From NCBI GenBank assembly GCA_036244855.1, contig BQKZ01000030.1, positions 129,981 through 193,980 on the forward strand: a stretch of 64,000 bases of DNA. The letters are read 5' to 3'. Below, piece after piece: positions 36,370-47,578 of this stretch. This DNA is from Temnopleurus reevesii (taxonomy: Eukaryota; Echinodermata; Echinoidea; Temnopleuroida; Temnopleuridae). Under the pieces are notes generated by a model. It was not told the DNA's origin. It saw nothing but the letters and a program-made list of their open reading frames with translations, and did not search any database. Made by a program: the position numbers and the translations under genes. Position 1 is the stretch's first letter. Every line of letters begins with the position of its first letter.

Positions 36370-36893
36370 CATTATAGAGCAACCATCTTTCAAAAGTTAT
36401 GGATTTTCAAAATCACAGAGATAGGACGTTCCCTATCGCTCATGGGGATCTGTGCGATCAGCAAATTTGATGGAATCTGTAACGTCATATCGGGCAACTC
36501 TTCATTCACTCTGTTTACAAAAAAATTTTGGAAAAGTCAACAAAATGCCAATTTTCGGTTGGTGTATAGCATTTCTGTATTGACTCTGCATGTATTTTGA
36601 GAAGAATGATGTTGTAACCTTAGTCTAAATTTTACATTAATCCATTTTTAAAAATTCTCTGTACAAAATGAATGAGAAGTTGTCCGACATGACGTCACAG
36701 ATTCAGTCGGTGTTGCCAATCGCACGGATCCCCATGAACGGCAGTGATCATCAAATTTCTGTGAATTTGAAAATTCATAACTTTTGAATGGGTTGTCTGA
36801 TTTTGCTCTAATTTTCAGTTTGATCATCTGCTTTTTCTTCATTCAATGAAGGCATGATAATTCCAGGGGTTGGTTCCCCTTTAAGTTTCTCTT
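36370..36893. mobile_element. Long inverted-repeat element with CRE-like core (copy 1)
   Basis: Arms contain CAAAAGTTATGGATTTTC on the left and GAAAATTCATAACTTTTGAA on the right, with GGGGATC...GTGCGATC and its inverse, and a perfect TGACGTCA at 36690-36697. It ends ...GGTTCCCCTTTAAG. The allelic copy spans about 37505-38004 and has its perfect TGACGTCA in the other arm (37581-37588). Confidence 0.75.
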
Positions 36894-36934
36894 TCAATGA
36901 AAGGAAAACTTTTTAACATTTCCCTAAAACTGAG

Positions 36935-36985
36935 AGCAACAATATGGATGCTTAATCTGACCGACCCCCCCCCCCCCCCCCCCCN
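36935..36985. other. Contig edge: C run and single N
   Basis: Unique short sequence, then more than 20 C and one N at 36985, marking the join before the second assembled copy. Confidence 0.85.
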
Positions 36986-38061
36986 GCTGTAATAATAAGT
37001 AATATTAAGAAATATTGAAAATGATTTTTCAATCTAAAACTTGACAAAGAAAATACTCACATGCTCGAATGTCTGTAACCGGAAGTGGGTATCCCGACTC
37101 ACATGACTTGTTTAAGGTGAAAACTGCAAAGAAATTAGAAGCAAAAAAGAGCTATCGTTTAATATACTTTACAACAAAAAGAGAAATATGATCTGGAGCT
37201 CCAGTGCATAAAACTTTTTGCCAAACAAAACTCCATCAAACCTTTTTCCAAAGTTTTATCATGTGTTTATTAGCTGTTTGCCAGAGGTATATGGTAAAAA
37301 GTTGTATGCAATTGAGTCCAGGTGTTTCTTTAGTTTTTGTCAGAGGAAAATTATATTTTCATTTTCCAGGACAAGAAATATGCTAAATAAAAGCACCTCA
37401 TTAAATTTTTAAAAAAATCAAATAAAGGGCAAAATGAAAATATTTTTAACTTGCATCAGGGAGAACATCAGACTTTAAATCTTAAGATGTATTAATTTCT
37501 ATTACAGAACAACCATCTTTCAAAAGTTATGGATTTTTAAAGTCACCGCTCATGGGGATCCGTGCGATCGGCAAAATCTGTGACGTCATGTTGGACAACT
37601 CCCCATTCACTCTGTATACAAAATTACACATTTTCTCCTTTTTTCGGAAAGGTCAACAAAATGCCAATTTTCAGTTGGGGTATAGCATTTCTGTATTGAT
37701 TCTGCATGTATTTTGAGAAGAATGATGTTGCAACCTTACTCTATCTTTTACATTAATCCATTTTTAAAAATTCTCTGCACAAAGTGAATGAGAATTTGTC
37801 TGACAGGACGTCACAGATTCAGTCGGCCTTGCCGTTCGCACGGATCCCCATGAGCGGCAGTGATCGTCAAATCTCTGTGAATTTGAAAATTCATAACTTT
37901 TGAACGGGTTGTCAGATTTTGCTCAAATTTTCAGGGTTTGTTCATCTGATTTTTCTTCATTCAATGATAGCATGATAATTCCAGAGGTTAATGCCCCTTT
38001 AAGTTTCTCTTTCAATTTTCTCTAACTTTTTCAGTAAAATTAACATTTCCCTCAAACTGAG
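36986..38061. repeat. Twice-assembled segment (probable alleles), copy 2
   Basis: Second version of 35726-36934 without the 36061 hairpin and with small indels. Past 38061 the two versions diverge completely because copy 2 runs into a half hairpin element. Confidence 0.85.
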
Positions 38062-38064
38062 GGG

Positions 38065-38165
38065 GTGTTGTTCAAAAGTTGCAATTGATCGCAAGTTGCA
38101 GTTGATTGTAACAAGCCAATCAAAATCATCCTTTCATGCGCATCTTGTTAAATGCGCATACAGTG
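38065..38165. mobile_element. Half copy of the GTGTTGTTCAAAA hairpin family
   Basis: GTTGTTCAAAAGTTGCAATT followed by GATCGCAAGTTGCAG matches the right arm of 26786-26953 in inverse orientation. The opposite arm is missing. Confidence 0.75.
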
Positions 38166-38625
38166 CGCTGAGCGAAGAATAATGTAAAAATCTTTTGTCC
38201 TGTAGTGTATTCTAATGCAAGGCCATATATGGGTCAAAAGTTTGACACACATTATGATTGAAAACAAAACTAACTGTATAATTGTCTGAAATAAATCCTG
38301 TAATAGTCGTAATCTGGGTATATTATCACCTGAGTGGCAATGGACTTTCATTCATAATCCATCAGATTGATGTATTTATGAAAAATAATCACATCAGAAT
38401 ACTACTGCCTAGGTCCAATTTAAACCACTTACATCAGTCTAAATATTGACAAAGACTACATAATATTTACGTGTATTGTTAGATATGATAGACAGATTAC
38501 ATTATGGCGTCTGGTTTGAAGTGCACTACTACATGTGCAGCACTTAAAACTATAGGTGGGGGCCCTCATGAAAAGAACAGTGCGGCTCCAACCTGCTACT
38601 CCACAGTCTCATACGAAGTAAGCAT
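38166..38625. other. Intergenic DNA, no gene seen
   Basis: Nothing recognised. Confidence 0.5.
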
Positions 38626-38629
38626 TTAA

Positions 38630-39189
38630 GGGGAACCCACCCCTAGAATTGTTGTGCTCTCATTAGATGGAGAAAATTTATATGAACGAACGGTGAAAAT
38701 TTAAACAAAAGCGGATAATCTGTTGAAACAGTATGAATTTTCAAATGATATCATGGTTCCAGCTGCTGATGGAGATTCGTCCAGTCAGCAACTTTGACGG
38801 AATCTGTGACATGATGCCGGACAACCCACCATTCAATCTCTAACCAAATTTCACAAGTTTTTTTCCAAATTGTCATTATAATTACGTTTTTCTGCTTGAG
38901 TATAGCATGCTTTTATCAATTCTGTATGAATTTTTTCAAAGAATCATGTTTCTTTACAAAATTTTTCAAATGAAAGTAAATGGAAGATTTGTCCGCTATA
39001 CAATTTTGCCTACATTCTAAGTTGCAGATCGCAGGGATCCCCATAGTGATAGGGATCGTGATATCCGTAAAAATTTGAGGATTCTAACTTTTGATCGGAT
39101 TGCTTGATTTTGATCAAATTTTCACTGTTTGTTCATCTGATTTTTCTGCATTCAATGAGAGCACCATATTTCTAGAGGTGGGTTCCCCT
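38630..39189. mobile_element. 560-bp long-TIR element flanked by TTAA
   Basis: Left end GGGGAACCCACCCCTAGAAT after TTAA (38626-38629); right end TCTAGAGGTGGGTTCCCCT before TTAA (39190-39193). Inner arms (GAATTTTCAAATGAT against CTAACTTTTGATCGG, and AGATTCGTCC against GGGATCCCCAT) continue the symmetry. Same superfamily as the elements at 36370 and 37505. Noncoding. Confidence 0.85.
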
Positions 39190-39506
39190 TTAAAGAAAGA
39201 TGGAGCAACAATCTGTTTGGACCGAAACCCTACTTTTCAGCACACCAGACCTAATTGATAACTGTTTACTGGATCACTTTGAGAAAAACATTTGTAGAGA
39301 CCACAAAAGTGCCTCATTCATGTATTGTGCATGATTAAAAATGAAATGTCACATGGTCTGAGTGTTTTCAATTAGATTTACTCTCCAACAAAACAATAAC
39401 TTTGTTCCCATCAGGGTGAAAATTACTTTTATTTACGAGGGCTCTTTTGATATTTTCGTCCTGGAAAATAGCCATCGGCCCGAAATACGTTTTACAAGGG
39501 CCATTT
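39190..39506. other. Intergenic DNA, no gene seen
   Basis: Nothing recognised. Confidence 0.5.
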
Positions 39507-39834
39507 CAGGGTGCTACAAAAATTGTTCAAACCACTTGCCATGACGGGCAAGTTGCTTTTCGAATCACTTGCCCGAACATCCATTCCTGTTGCCCAAAGC
39601 ACAAACAAGCAAATAAAAGTAGCTGCACAAGCATCTACTTGGGCTTGGTCAAATGTTAGATCTTGCAACTGGATATTGCCTTATAATGAAGAATTTATAC
39701 ACAGTCCAAACTGTACAGTTCTTGGACTTTAATACCATTACTTGCCCGATCGGGCAGGTGACAATTTCATTTGCTTGCCCAAAAGCTTAATTTAATTTCC
39801 CGGGGCATTCAAGCAAGTGGGTTTGTAGCGTCCC
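39507..39834. mobile_element. ACTTGCCCG-family element, copy 2
   Basis: Begins CAGGGTGCTACAAAAATTG and ends GTGGGTTTGTAGCGTCCC. Several internal CTTGCCCG and GGGCAAGT blocks. The longest of the three copies. Confidence 0.75.
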
Positions 39835-40499
39835 ACATTTTTAAGGTTTAGAGGACTTATCACCATTTGCCTTCATATATTTTCCATGCTGGTTCCAATA
39901 CTTATAGAGGTATGTTTTTGTATTGTACATCTCTCTGTCATTATACAGATGGGGCACACCCCCACGAATTCTTGTGTTATCAATGTAATTGAATGACAAA
40001 AAATCAGATAAAAAAACTGAAAACTCGAGCAAATATATCATTCGGTTCTAGATTAGCATATTCAGTTCAACTTGATGAACATTCATTTTACAGCAATTCT
40101 TAGAGCCAGCCATAAAAGTAAAGGCCCCTAAAACAGCATGACATTGAATCACAACTGTGTAATAAAAGACAGATGCACATCATGTTTCTATGATGATTAA
40201 GCAAATTTTCCCTAAAAAATTCCAAGGTTTGTCTGAATTTGATCAGAATGGGATATAAATGGTGCAACTATTATGATGCAACAAATAAAAAGAAAATCAA
40301 GTATTATGCATAGCAGTAAAAGCCAATATTTTCGGGTACATCAATTTTATAGTGAATTCACTGAATTTTTGATCTTTGCACACACTAGCGAGTTATTATT
40401 TTCACATTTTGAAAGATTATTCCACTCAAATCTAAAAAAATTCATGATAATTCAAACTATCAGGATGTTGGTGTAAATGTTTAAATAGGAGAATAAAGC
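39835..40499. other. Intergenic AT-rich DNA, no gene seen
   Basis: Nothing recognised. Confidence 0.5.
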
Positions 40500-40650
40500 T
40501 TAAGAAACGTATGGTAAAATATTTTTATCTGCTAATTTTGTCTTCAAATTTAAATAAAATTAAATATAGATTCATGAAAATATTGCACAAAAGAATGTGA
40601 GAAAACTGAATGGCTTTTGGTACAGCTATAATCTAAAATGTGTAAATATG
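40500..40650. mobile_element. Partial copy of the element at 45383-45737
   Basis: Shares the order GGTAAAA, ATATTTT, TTTTGTCTTCAAAT, ATTGCACAAAAGA and the ACAGCTATAA block with the left half of 45383-45737. Confidence 0.6.
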
Positions 40651-40702
40651 TGCAATCTTAGTCTCGGGGACGCCGAGGCTGAATCAACATTTTCTTTCTT
40701 AA

Positions 40703-41722
40703 AAGGGCATTACACTCAAAGAATGAATCGGCTTATTTCAAAAGTCTAATGATTGGAATATGCGATTGAATATATATAAAAGTATCAAATTTAGAATTAA
40801 ATCACCATTTTCTGAGCCAATTTACCGTCTGCTAGCATTAGCTGGGGGCTGCCATTTTCATTTTGGTATGAGAAAGTATTTTTGTTCCCGAATCAAAACT
40901 TGCTTGATCGGTAATAAAATAATTTAAGATTTGAGAAAAAATATGATATATATGTAAACATATATTTTATTATTTAACACTGGTCTAGTCTTCTTTAAAA
41001 AGTCATTTGTTTGTGCATTGGAATGATTTTTCTTGGCATACATGACGTATAACATGGAGTAATGACATATGACATGAAGCTTCTTTGTAACAAAACAAAT
41101 GAAAGAAAGGAATCTGTATTATCGGTTGGCTATTTCAACCAATGTATGTGACTTTCTATAGCGGAATATACAATCAGAAGAAGACCAGAAGAAAAAGAAA
41201 TATCTGGCCTTTTAAAGTGATGCATTCGTATTTATAAAGGGTCAGAGGCAAAACGCTCCGTTTTCACCTGAATACAAACAATAGACTACAATACATTGAA
41301 GACTAGCTGAATAGGAAATCATGTTATGCCAGGCAAGCCCACTAGAAGTAAATTTCTTTAGTAAACTTTAAGCAGATGATTTAAAAACCAAATTATATAT
41401 TATAAGTCTTACTAAAATATTGGACACCTATCACGCATTTTTTTCCAACATAACGTATTTTATTTGCCAAAGATTGAATTATTTTAAAGTTTCATTAAAA
41501 TTTCCCTTGCCATCGAGAATGATATCAATGGATCATGTCGCAACATCGGTTCTGAACAAAATGGCAGCCCCCTTGTAATGTGATAGCAGACGATAACCTG
41601 TTCTAAAATATCGGGAAATTCACGCTTTTCTTAATTCATTTTAGAGCTTGATCCAGTCTGATTTGTAGAGATATATATCACCTTTCTTGTGGGTGTATAT
41701 TATTTTCTGGGGTTCATTCTCC
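40703..41722. mobile_element. About 1-kb foldback element flanked by TTAA
   Basis: TTAA at 40699-40702 and 41723-41726 enclose ends AAGGGCATTACACTCAAAG and (inverse) AGGAGAATGAACCCC. About 150 bp inward both arms carry CGTCTGCTA...GGGGGCTGCCATTTT in inverse orientation, so the inverted repeats are long. The right TTAA is exactly the site used by the 474-bp element in the other assembled copy. No coding region was found. Confidence 0.75.
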
Positions 41723-42640
41723 TTTAATAAAACACACATTCTTATGCATAGAATTGGATGAAAATGTCAGAATTTAATTTTCGTGTATACCTATCTATCA
41801 TTCTTTTGTCGCACCTCGAAAATAACCTGGCATATGCCTGATTCAGAATCAGTTCATCAAACATTATGCTATGGTCTAGAAATGTGTGTAAGATAAGTAT
41901 GCCTTGATAAAAACTTCCCATTAATTAATTAACATAATTTCATAAATTGAGAGTCTACACAAAAATAATATTTCTTCAACAGGAGCAGAAAAGTTAGATG
42001 AACAGAACAAAAAAAGTTTGAGAAAAATTGGACAACTAATAAGAAAGTTATGAATGTTTATATATTTAGACAAATTGGCAACTGATGACGTCACAGGTGC
42101 ACAACTGACCATTTATTACATTCAGATCAATGTCATAGAATGTTACTTTTTTCCAAAAAAATATGATTTCCTCAAAACTTTAAATGTAGGATATCATTAT
42201 GATAGATATGTAGATCCACTATTTGCATGTTTACATCCATACAAACTTTGCAACTTTCTGTAAAAAGGATGAGTTTTCCACCATATATATAATGAAAACT
42301 CTGATTAGTTGTGCATCCATGATGTCATCAAATTGGCAACATCTCTGGAAATTTTCACTGATTTGCCCATTTTTTCAAATCTTAAAAAATTCATAACTTT
42401 TATTACTTTTCTTCAAACTTTTTTTGTTTTACTCAGCAATTTTTTCTGCTTCTGTTAAAAAATTATTATTTTTTGGGTAGACTCTTCTTTTAATCTTCAC
42501 CCAAACTTGATTTGAGCTAGTTTACTAGAACAGGGTCCAAGCATATCCTGGTAGTGAACCCAATGGCAATGGTCCTGTTTGTTTTCTTTCTGGAAATCAG
42601 CAATAAAACTGTGCTAATACAGGACATTAGACCGACAGAG
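41569..42640. repeat. Twice-assembled segment (probable alleles), copy 1
   Basis: Collinear with 42818-44336, from CCCCTTGTAATGTGATAGC to GACATTAGACCGACAGAG. Copy 2 is bounded by single Ns at 42817 and 44337. Copy 1 has the empty site for the 474-bp element (CTCCTTTAATAAAAC at 41719-41733) and about 23 extra bases near 42101. Confidence 0.88.
41946..42495. mobile_element. Long-TIR element of the GAGTCTAC family (copy-1 allele)
   Basis: The left arm TTGAGAGTCTACACAAAAAT pairs with the right arm TTTTTGGGTAGACTCTTC. Further in, CAACAGGAGCAGAAAA pairs with TTTTCTGCTTCTGTTA, and TTGGCAAC...GATGACGTCACAGG pairs with CATGATGTCATCAAATTGGC. A perfect TGACGTCA lies at 42086-42093. Confidence 0.82.
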
Positions 42641-42816
42641 CTACAAAGGTACGCAATTACTTTGGTCAAGTTCCAGGGTCTGCCTAGACTCACATTCAGG
42701 CCTACAATCATTTATTTAATTCAAGCCATGTAGTGAGAAATTTATGGGGAGGTTTTGTGTGTGGATTAATTTTATTTCTAAAGTATTTTTCAGGGGGTTT
42801 CATGGTACCATACATA
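42641..42816. other. Short unique stretch between assembled copies
   Basis: No gene. Ends at the single N at 42817. Confidence 0.5.
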
Positions 42817-42971
42817 NCCCCTTGTAATGTGATAGCAGACGATAACCTGTTCTAAAATATCGGGAAATTCACGCTTTTCTTAATTCATTTTAGAGCTTGA
42901 TCCAGTCTGATTAGATATATATCACCTTTCTTGTGGGTGTATATTATTTTCTGGGGTTCATTCTCCTTTAA

Positions 42972-43445
42972 AGGTATAGATTCGTAATGACCGGGATGCA
43001 GAAAGTGATGTTAAACGAGCTGATGTATTAACAAGTTGCTTTACATGCCTAAATATATCTGTGTAGGATATTAGGAGTACATTTTTGCTCGTATTCTGTG
43101 TATTTTACGTCGAACACGTCAATCAGCCATTATTCCTACGGTGTGCTGAGTGCTTTAGCATGGGGGAGCGTCGACATGAAATGGGCGGTGCGATCGGTGG
43201 TATTGTCTGCGGTGTGTGAGTTGGCGTTCATTTTGTACGTGAAGCATGTTCTGTAAGGGAGTACGACCGCAGCATGATTTTTTATTTTGCGATAATTAAG
43301 CCGTTTCTAGATCATTTTTATTCAAACAAACTATGAACATGCTCTAATTTACTATAGAAAAACTGCATTATGGTAATAAGTTTACTGCAGCTCGCAAACT
43401 AGTTAAATATCTGAAGCGCCCTCCTCCCAAAACTGGTCTATCGCT
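42972..43445 (+). mobile_element. 474-bp TTAA-duplicating element (family G), complete copy
   Basis: Ends AGGTATAGATTCG and (inverse complement) AGCGATAGACCAG, matching at 7 of the first 9 positions, flanked by TTAA at 42968-42971 and 43446-43449. The other assembled copy has a single TTTAA here, so both borders are known exactly. Contains GCTTAATTATCGC-type core in inverse. No open frame of transposase size. TTAA duplication is typical of piggyBac and some other DNA transposons; the family is not assigned. Other copies: 25282-25575, 30700-30811, 32466-32803. Confidence 0.92.
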
Positions 43446-43654
43446 TTAATAAAACCACATTCTTATGCATAGAATTGGATGAAAATGTCAGAATTTAATT
43501 TTCGTGTATACCTTTCTATTGTTCTTTTGTCACACCTCGAAAATAACCAAGCATATGCCTGATTCAGAATAAGTTCATCAAACATGATGCTATGGTCTAG
43601 AAATGTGTGTAAGTATGCCTTGATTAAAACTTCCTATAAAATTAACATAATTTC

Positions 43655-44189
43655 TTAAAAGGAGAGTCTACACAAAAATAATATTTCTTCAACAGGAGCA
43701 GAAAAGTTAGATGAAAAGAATAAAAAAAGTTTGAGAAAAAGTGGACAACTAATAAGAAAGTTATGAATGTTTATATATTTAGACAAATTGGCAACTGATG
43801 ACGTCACAGGTGCAGATCAATGTCATAGAATGTTACTTTTTCCCCCAAAAATATGATTTCCTCGAAACTTTAACCGTAGGATATCTTTATGATATGTAGA
43901 TCCACTATTTGCATGTTTACATCCATACAAACTTTGCAATTTTCTGTAAAAAGGATGAGTTTTCCACCATATTTATAATGAAAACTCTGATTAGTTGTGC
44001 ACCCATGATGTCATCAAATTGGCAACATCTCTGGAAATTTTCACTGATTTGCCCATTTTTTTTCAAATCTTAAAAAATTCATAACTTTTATTACTTGTCC
44101 GATTTTTTTCAAACTTGTTTTTGTTTTACTCAGCAATTTTTTCTGCTTCTGTTAAAAAATTATTATTTTTGGGTAGACTCTTCTTTTAA
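43655..44189. mobile_element. Long-TIR element of the GAGTCTAC family (copy-2 allele)
   Basis: Allele of 41946-42495, here with clear TTAA at both ends (43655-43658 and 44186-44189) and ends AAGGAGAGTCTACAC and GTAGACTCTTCT. Perfect TGACGTCA at 43799-43806. Confidence 0.85.
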
Positions 44190-44337
44190 TCTTCACCCAA
44201 ACTTGATTTGAGCTAGTTTACTAGAACCGGGTCCAAGCATATCCTGGTAGTGAACCCAATGGCAATGGTCCTGTTTGTTTTCTTTCTGGAAATCTGCAAT
44301 AAAACTGTGCTAATACAGGACATTAGACCGACAGAGN

Positions 44338-45378
44338 AATCATTACATAATCTTGAGATCAAAATCACTATTCAGCAGAAATCTCATTTTGTTTGCATAT
44401 GATTTGCTATTGTCGATATCTGCGTTGGATGACCATGAAATAGGTGATTATGGTATGGCTGGTTTAGTTTCAAAACAACAACATTGCAGCTGCACAATGA
44501 GCTGTTTTATCGCTAAATACTCTGTATTGTATTTTTATTTCTAGTAGCTGACCTTACTGACAAAGGTAGATATTTTAGTTTCACCCCAAACTGAACCAAA
44601 CTTGAAAAGCTAGCTTTTACTGGATGAATATATAGCATTATTGATCAAAGACAAGAAAAGTTTGATGCACTTATTCACTGATGCTAGTCATTTTATTTTA
44701 CAGTCATCTGAAATGTTAACGCACATTATATGGAAATCAGTTGAAGCTAGTAACATTTGAAAAACAGTGCATTAATAACCTCGTTTGAAATCANGTTTTC
44801 TCGTTCTGTAAGATCATTGTACTCAATACATGTGAGCATTATAAAGAATAAGAATTTCAGCAAAATGAAGGGCGCAAAGTTAGCAAATATGAAATCTCAG
44901 GGAAAACTTTGCTGGGGCCTATATATATATACAGTATGACTATTGGAGATTCACTGTCAAAACAAAACAAAACAAAGTGCATGATGTACAGCATGACGTT
45001 AACCTTGGAATTCATTTTATTAAGCAACTTGAACTGTCAAAGAATTGAAGTGAAAAGTCACAAATTGTCAAAATGATTTCATTTTCACCTGTATATCTGT
45101 TATGTGTCTTTGTTGTTGATTTATTGTAATGTACATATATTTATCCTGCCATTAGCACATACTCTTTTAATACAATTTTGTACCATGGACATGGGTTTTT
45201 ATTAAACTTCTTCATTTGATCAATAAAGACAATTCATATCTCACAGAAAAGCATGTGAAATACAACTTTAAAATATATTTTGCAGATGCTGTTTGGCTCT
45301 TCAGTCCCTTTAACCTTTGAATCTTATTTTTCTATTAAATAGGATCCAAACATGTTTTTTAACAATTTTTAAAAACTT
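44338..45378. other. Intergenic AT-rich DNA, no gene seen
   Basis: Nothing recognised. A single N at 44794 marks another join. Confidence 0.5.
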
Positions 45379-45382
45379 TTAA

Positions 45383-45737
45383 AGCCCAAATACAGTTTTG
45401 GTAAAAGCGAATATTTTCATCACCAGATTTTATCTTCAAATCTATATGAAATGAATTATAGTATCATAAACATATTACACAAAAGATTGTGCGAAAAATG
45501 AACGAGTTTTGGAAAAGCTATANAAATAACTTTGTATATGCTCGATAATGAGCAAAATAATGCTATAACCAAGAGAGGGCGCTAAATATGATTTAACGGT
45601 CAAATTCAAATTTTCAAAAGAATCAGTTCGTAAGAAAATATGCTATGGTCTGAAATGTGTATAAGAAGTACATGTCATGATAAATATCCCCAAAATTCAC
45701 ATTTCTTCATCTTTACCAAAACTGTACTTGGCCGGCT
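45383..45737. mobile_element. 355-bp TTAA-flanked TIR element
   Basis: TTAA at 45379-45382 and 45738-45741. Left end AGCCCAAATACAGTTTTGGT; right end ACCAAAACTGTACTTGGCC then GGCT. A single N at 45523 interrupts it, so its middle may join two alleles. Confidence 0.82.
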
Positions 45738-45741
45738 TTAA

Positions 45742-46735
45742 AGACCAATGTTCAGATACTATTCTTTGAAAAAGGCATTTGAGGGCAAGCAAACATTTAT
45801 TTTTTCCTTTGTGACAAAACATTTTGACCATCATTTTGGGGGAAAAAAATCTTATTTGGCAAAAAATCAAGGACAGTCTATGATAGAGGGAGGCATTACA
45901 AGTCCTGTTTGATGTTTACATAAATATAAACACCAAATAAAGGTTGAGAATTGGGATAATTCTATTGTTTTCACAAACCTTTAACTGACACTTATAGGTG
46001 ACAAGTCTAAAATGGGTAATCTGCATTAGAAATAAATTGCTTGAAGTAGTAATAGGAAAATAAAACTACCAGATAAAAAACATGAAAATGAAAAAAAATC
46101 AGACAAAAAGAAAAACAGACAAATACTCCAAAAACATTAAGTCTGTGATAGAGGGTCAGTCTGTCCGAAACACAATGTCGAAAATAATATACATTTTTAA
46201 TACCCCAATCACACGTGTTCCATGTTTAGCCAGTGTTTAACCGGTGAATACACCTGGGGAATATAGTCTGATATGGCACTTGGACTGTCTTCCATCAATT
46301 GGAAATTTTGAAATTTATTCATTTACAATTCATTGACATGAGCAGTCGACATTCTGTTAAGCAAATTATACAAAAAAATTAAAAAAAATATTGCTATTGT
46401 TCTGATCTCATACAGCTAAGAAAAAAAATGTCTTACGTGTACCGTGCCATTCAATATCTAAAGCATGAACAGTGTACAAGAAGTGAAAGGGAATTAGTCA
46501 AAAACCTTTCAAAAATGACTTTTCAGGTTAGACATGTGAGACAAGGGTAGTGTTACTACCATTCATTCTAAGATTTGGCAGAACAGCATCATCTATTATA
46601 TAATTTCTGAAAAATATACCGCAGGTAAAAATTATTTCTTGAATTTGGAGTTACATGTACCTGAAAAACAAGAAAAGGCCAGTGTTTTAATACTCAGGAC
46701 TCTGAGTTGGGCCTAAAATAGGCGAGTCTAGTCAT
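45742..46735. other. Intergenic AT-rich DNA, no gene seen
   Basis: Nothing recognised. Confidence 0.5.
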
Positions 46736-46978
46736 AAATGCAAATTTTGTGCATGTTGTTCTTGAAAACCCAAAAGCTTGCCTGAGGCTTGCCCGGCATA
46801 GCAACAAGTAATGTATGCAAACTGCATTCCAAATATTGTAATTCAGTTGTTGTGAACAGGTTTAAAGAATACCATCTACGTACTTGGGCAAGAAACGTGC
46901 ACACATTTTTAATCTATTAGTAAACCGGCCTATTGACCAAATTAAATTGATCTTGAGTAAATGACATTATTTTGAACT
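46736..46978. repeat. Local duplication, copy A (empty)
   Basis: Matches 47579-47972 in the order ATGTTGTTCTTG, AAAGCTTGCCTGAGGCTTGC, CATTCCAAATATTGTA, TTAAAGAATACC, TTAGTAAACCGGCC. It lacks the hairpin found in copy B. Confidence 0.75.
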
Positions 46979-47578
46979 AAGACTTATTTTTCTTTTTAAA
47001 AAAATCAAAAATTAATATTATCTTTCTAGCACACCAAGCGGTTTCACCACTGGCAGTATACATTGATGGGAAAAAATATTGTCTATTTTGGACATTTGCA
47101 CCACTGGTTATTAGTAATTCAATTTTAGTCGAATTTTTTTTTCAAACAAGAACAGGCTGGAATATAGTTATCAGAAGGTATAATTATATTTTCTTGGCCT
47201 GATCTTTCATTCAAACCTTGGTATTCTAAGGTCAAAAGAGTCTACTGTAGTCCCATACACTCTAAAGCATGTCATGTAAGCTCCCCATAGAGGATTAAGC
47301 TTTCATTCAGCATGTCAGTGGACTTGACACGACACCTGTTGGTCATATCCCCTTAAATTCAGACCTTTCCATCTTTGTGTCAAACTTATCTCAATGAAAA
47401 CCCCAGTTCTTGATGGAAGTTTCAGAAAAAGATATCCATTCTTAGCTTCCGGGCACTATCCAACAATGTAACTAAAAAACTTATAATATCCTGTTTTGTT
47501 ATATTAAGTGTCCTATTTTCACTGGAAACTCTTACTAAAAAGATTTTTAATGCTACTAATTTGTAGCTCTGCATCTAA
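46979..47578. other. Intergenic DNA, no gene seen
   Basis: Lies between the two copies of the local duplication. Nothing recognised. Confidence 0.5.

Larger units (their letters stand above)
35726..36934. repeat. Twice-assembled segment (probable alleles), copy 1
   Basis: Collinear with 36986-38061, beginning GCTGTAATAATAAGTAATAT in both and ending AAACTGAG in both. Copy 2 starts right after a C run and a single N, so two haplotypes were probably laid end to end. Copy 1 carries a 146-bp hairpin (36061-36206) that copy 2 lacks. Confidence 0.85.
42818..44336. repeat. Twice-assembled segment (probable alleles), copy 2
   Basis: Second version of 41569-42640. It is longer because it carries the 474-bp TTAA element at 42972-43445. 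Bounded on both sides by single Ns. Confidence 0.88.
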
